From: Trebonia sp.
GTDB taxonomy: Bacteria > Actinomycetota > Actinomycetes > Streptosporangiales > Streptosporangiaceae
Length of the DNA stretch: 5,935 nucleotides
Reading direction: 5' to 3'
Assembly: GCA_030038035.1 (NCBI GenBank)
Contig: JASHPP010000831.1
Location: 1 to 5,935 of the forward strand
Shown one piece after another: positions 4,094-5,935 of the stretch. The notes under the pieces were generated by a model. The model did no database searches and was not told the DNA's origin. It was given only the letters and a program-made list of their open reading frames with translations. Every line of letters starts with the position of its first letter. Within the stretch, counting starts at the first letter, position 1. A program made the translations under genes and the position numbers.

Positions 4094-5935
4094 TCAGCGG
4101 CCGCCGCGGTGCCGCGGCGGCCGCGCCTGGGGCGCCTGGGGCACCTGGGCTTTGGTGTCATAGCGCTCGTAGGCGTCGACGATCTTCCCGACCAGCTTGT
4201 GCCGGACGACGTCGTGGCTGGTCAGCCTGGAGAAGTGGATGTCGGGAATGCCGTCGAGGATGTCCTGCACCACGCGCAGGCCGCTCACCTGCCCGGCCGG
4301 CAGGTCGACCTGGGTGATGTCACCGGTGACGACGATCTTGGATCCGAAGCCAAGCCGGGTGAGGAACATCTTCATCTGCTCGGCCGAGGTGTTCTGCGCC
4401 TCGTCCAGGATGATGAACGAGTCGTTCAGCGTGTTGTGCGTCAGCAGGAAGTCCTCGGTCGTGTACAGCGAATCCGCCGCCGCCACCGAGATGCACACGC
4501 ACTCGGCCGAACCGGCCGGCTCGATGCTCTCGATGAACCGCCCGGGGCGCCCGGGGCGCCCGCCGCCGCCCGATGCCCAGTATGCGTCGCGCTTCCTGGC
4601 GAGCCGGAACGGCTCGATGCCGTCCGGCAACCGGATGTCGATGACGTACGCATCATGGCGGTTGTAGACGGGTCTTCCGGGTGCGAATCCCTGCTTTCGC
4701 CCGGCGGCCTGGCGAACACGATCGTAGGCGACCCCGCCCATCGATCTGACCAGGAAGAGCACGTCGTCGCGCAGCCGCGGTGATGTGGTGGTGTACTGCA
4801 CGCGGCAAGTCCGGTGACGCTGCGTGACAGGGCCGCCGTCTGTGTCGAGCAGGCCCTGCAGCACGGCCAGCCGTACCTTCGCCGAGTTGCACAGGTACAG
4901 CTCGGGCACGGACTTCGCCCCGGACCGGGCGCCATGCAATCCGAGGGCACGGGCGATGCCCGTCACCGGGTTCTCGATCGTGACGACATCTCCCGTCGAG
5001 GCCGCCCGGTTCAACGCGTGGCCGGGGCCGCCGAGGGGACGGACCTGTCTGCCGGGCAGCCTCAGCTCCGGCTCACAGGCGAGCTCAGGGTCGCCGATGG
5101 CGAAGCCCGGCGTGGTCTTCCCGGTCAGGCAGCCGTCGCCGAGCAGCAGCCCGAGAGCGTACGGGTCCATCGGCACCGGCCGGTACGGGAAGCAGACCGG
5201 CGCGCTGTGCGAAGGCAGCTCGTACCGGTGGCAGTGGTTCGCGCGCAGGTCGCCGATCATCTCCCGGGTCTCGAGGACCCGGAGCGGCTTGCCGCGACGG
5301 CGGTCGTCACGGGTCGCCACGGCCCACAGATGGTCCCCTGAGCACAGCGTCGAGGCACCGTCCTGCGTGATGACCCGGTAGATGTCCTTCTCCCCCTGCG
5401 GGTAGACGCCGATCACGGGGGTCGGCTCGCCATTCGAGGCGATGACGAGATCACCCACCGTGAGGGAGCCGATCGGCCGGAATCCGCTTGGCGTTAGCAC
5501 TGGCGTGCCAGTTGGCTGCGCCCGACCGCGCATGTATGCCAGCGGGGCGATCTCTATCGTGCCGGCCGCGGTCAGCTTGGGGACCGAGTCCGGGTCGATC
5601 ATGTCGTGCAGCGCGTCGTACAGCGGGCGCAGGTAGGGGTCGATCTTCTCGTACAGGGTGCCGGGCAGGAAGCCGAGCCGCTCCCCCGCCTCCACGGCCG
5701 GGCGGGTCAGGATGATCCGGTTGACCTCCTTGGCCTGCAGCGCCTTCACCGCCTTGGCCATCGCGAGGTAGGTCTTGCCGGTTCCGGCGGGGCCGATCGC
5801 GAACACGATGGTGTGCTTGTCGATCGCGTCCGCGTAGTGCTTCTGGTTCAGCGTCTTCGGCCTGATCGTCCGGCCGCGCGCGGACAGGATGCCCTGCGTC
5901 AGCACGTCCGCGGGCCGCACGCCGTGCTCGGCCCT
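4094..5935 (-). CDS. phoH: PhoH family ATPase (YbeZ-like) interrupted by an intein; 5' end off the window
   Basis: PhoH-family proteins are cytoplasmic P-loop ATPases/putative RNA helicases that partner YbeY in RNA metabolism. The frame is open to the right edge, so the N-terminus is missing; the internal GTG at 5920 is not the true start, since family members carry roughly another hundred residues before this point. Walker A GPAGTGKT lies at 5771-5794. The [11 protein letters not shown] segment follows. After the intein come Walker B in FIILDEAQN (4391-4417) and [10 protein letters not shown] (4298-4327), then [14 protein letters not shown] near the C-terminus. The two exteins join as MRGR-TLNDS, the normal uninterrupted family sequence, leaving about 250 visible extein residues. 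The C-terminal tail has PQ[VA] repeats. The gene is followed by ybeY after 22 bp. The host frame runs unbroken through the intein with no stop or frameshift. Confidence 0.96.
   Translation of the reverse strand, partial: RAEHGVRPADVLTQGILSARGRTIRPKTLNQKHYADAIDKHTIVFAIGPAGTGKTYLAMAKAVKALQAKEVNRIILTRPAVEAGERLGFLPGTLYEKIDPYLRPLYDALHDMIDPDSVPKLTAAGTIEIAPLAYMRGRAQPTGTPVLTPSGFRPIGSLTVGDLVIASNGEPTPVIGVYPQGEKDIYRVITQDGASTLCSGDHLWAVATRDDRRRGKPLRVLETREMIGDLRANHCHRYELPSHSAPVCFPYRPVPMDPYALGLLLGDGCLTGKTTPGFAIGDPELACEPELRLPGRQVRPLGGPGHALNRAASTGDVVTIENPVTGIARALGLHGARSGAKSVPELYLCNSAKVRLAVLQGLLDTDGGPVTQRHRTCRVQYTTTSPRLRDDVLFLVRSMGGVAYDRVRQAAGRKQGFAPGRPVYNRHDAYVIDIRLPDGIEPFRLARKRDAYWASGGGGRPGRPGRFIESIEPAGSAECVCISVAAADSLYTTEDFLLTHNTLNDSFIILDEAQNTSAEQMKMFLTRLGFGSKIVVTGDITQVDLPAGQVSGLRVVQDILDGIPDIHFSRLTSHDVVRHKLVGKIVDAYERYDTKAQVPQAPQARPPRHRGGR
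4097..4124. repeat. Perfect 13-bp GC inverted repeat at the end of phoH
   Basis: The arms at 4097-4109 and 4112-4124 are exact reverse complements with a 2-nt centre; in RNA the innermost pairs would open to make a slightly larger loop. It begins directly next to the phoH stop (4094-4096) and encodes part of the Pro/Arg/Gly tail. It lies 26 nt before the ybeY start. No T-run follows on the transcribed strand, so a classic intrinsic terminator is unlikely. It may attenuate, protect or process the phoH-ybeY message, or it may simply reflect the GC-rich tail. Confidence 0.6.
4123..4149. repeat. Three tandem 9-bp repeats in the phoH C-terminal tail
   Basis: The unit GCGCCTGGG occurs twice (4123-4131 and 4132-4140), followed by GCACCTGGG (4141-4149). 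On the coding strand this gives a PQ[VA] repeat in the disordered tail of PhoH. The copies keep the reading frame, so length variation between strains would be tolerated. Confidence 0.6.
4539..4561. repeat. Short 9-bp tandem repeat inside the intein
   Basis: The unit CGCCCGGGG occurs twice (4539-4547 and 4548-4556) with a partial third copy. It encodes the Arg-Pro-Gly repeat in a Gly-rich loop between the endonuclease region and the C-terminal splicing blocks. The repeat keeps the frame and probably lies in a flexible linker. Confidence 0.45.
4835..5158 (-). other. LAGLIDADG (DOD) homing endonuclease core of the PhoH intein
   Basis: The limits given are the outer ends of the two dodecapeptide motifs; the domain itself extends somewhat beyond them. 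Motif 1 is ALGLLLGDG (intein 122-130) with D129, and motif 2 is LQGLLDTDG (intein 221-229) with D228. Both acidic metal-binding residues are kept, and about 90 residues separate the motifs, as in monomeric two-motif enzymes. The segment between the motifs is proline-, glycine- and arginine-rich but reads through without a stop or an evident frameshift. Family knowledge predicts cleavage of intein-free phoH alleles at the insertion site; activity here is inferred. Confidence 0.82.

Larger units (their letters stand above)
4433..5521 (-). mobile_element. Class 3 intein with LAGLIDADG homing endonuclease, inserted in PhoH
   Basis: This 363-residue in-frame insertion runs from A1 (5521) to N363 (4433), counting from its first residue, and interrupts PhoH between MRGR and TLND. 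Block A is visible as [10 protein letters not shown]...[10 protein letters not shown]. Block B is CSGDHLWAV with H64 and W66. Block F is CVCISV with C343. Block G is LLTHN followed by host Thr. Position 1 is Ala, so the usual Cys/Ser attack at the N-terminal junction is impossible. W66 (B:12), C343 (F:4) and T361 (G:5) match the Trp-Cys-Thr signature of class 3 inteins, where the block F Cys starts splicing. The penultimate His362, terminal Asn363 and +1 Thr are all present, so splicing should be competent. The boundaries follow from the continuity of the PhoH sequence on both sides and are precise to the residue unless the host sequence is atypical there. Confidence 0.93.

Noticed and set aside
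3526..4317. Plus-strand 263-codon frame across ybeY and the end of phoH
   Set aside because: It spans two well-supported minus-strand genes and encodes low-complexity sequence with no motif.
4985..5110. Possible frameshift in the intein between the two LAGLIDADG motifs
   Set aside because: The stretch is odd (Pro/Gly/Arg-rich), but re-reading the minus strand gives one continuous frame with sensible sequence on both sides, including IGDPEL before it and [16 protein letters not shown] after it.
5918..5920. GTG at 5920 as the start of phoH
   Set aside because: The frame continues upstream to the window edge (codons for RAEHG), and PhoH proteins have a longer N-terminal region. The gene is cut by the window, not started here.
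1..5935. tRNA, rRNA, CRISPR array, insertion sequence or attachment site
   Set aside because: No cloverleaf, spaced direct-repeat array, transposase motif or target duplication was seen on either strand. The only mobile element supported is the intein.

Overview
The window is GC-rich, densely coding DNA with GTG starts and short gene junctions. The protein sequences are of actinobacterial type, notably the PhoH-YbeY-CorC cluster and the phthalate-dioxygenase-like Rieske oxygenase. I cannot place it below the level of a high-GC actinomycete from sequence alone.

Layout from left to right. Positions 1-1324 (minus) hold nearly all of a Rieske non-haem iron oxygenase alpha subunit whose C-terminal end runs off the left edge. 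Positions 1325-1557 are a divergent intergenic region with an AT-rich island and an imperfect dyad. Positions 1558-2301 (plus) encode a small alpha/beta hydrolase. After a 19-bp convergent gap, positions 2321-5935 (minus) form a compact operon read right to left: phoH (5' end off the right edge), ybeY, then a CorC/HlyC-type membrane CBS protein. The phoH-ybeY gap is 22 bp and the ybeY-corC junction overlaps by 1 nt.

The most notable element is an in-frame 363-residue intein inside PhoH (4433-5521). It starts with Ala instead of Cys/Ser/Thr and carries the Trp/Cys/Thr triplet (W66, C343, T361, intein numbering) that defines class 3 inteins. It ends THN followed by a +1 Thr, and both LAGLIDADG motifs are intact, so it may be an active homing element. 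It lies directly before the PhoH Walker B strand, so PhoH cannot be a complete ATPase until the intein splices out.

How the genes work together: PhoH (a YbeZ-like ATPase/putative RNA helicase) and YbeY (rRNA-maturation endoribonuclease) are a widely conserved RNA-processing pair, often followed by a CorC-type protein, as here. The Rieske oxygenase and alpha/beta hydrolase are divergently arranged and look like a separate accessory catabolic pair. No electron-transfer partner or regulator for the oxygenase is visible in the window.
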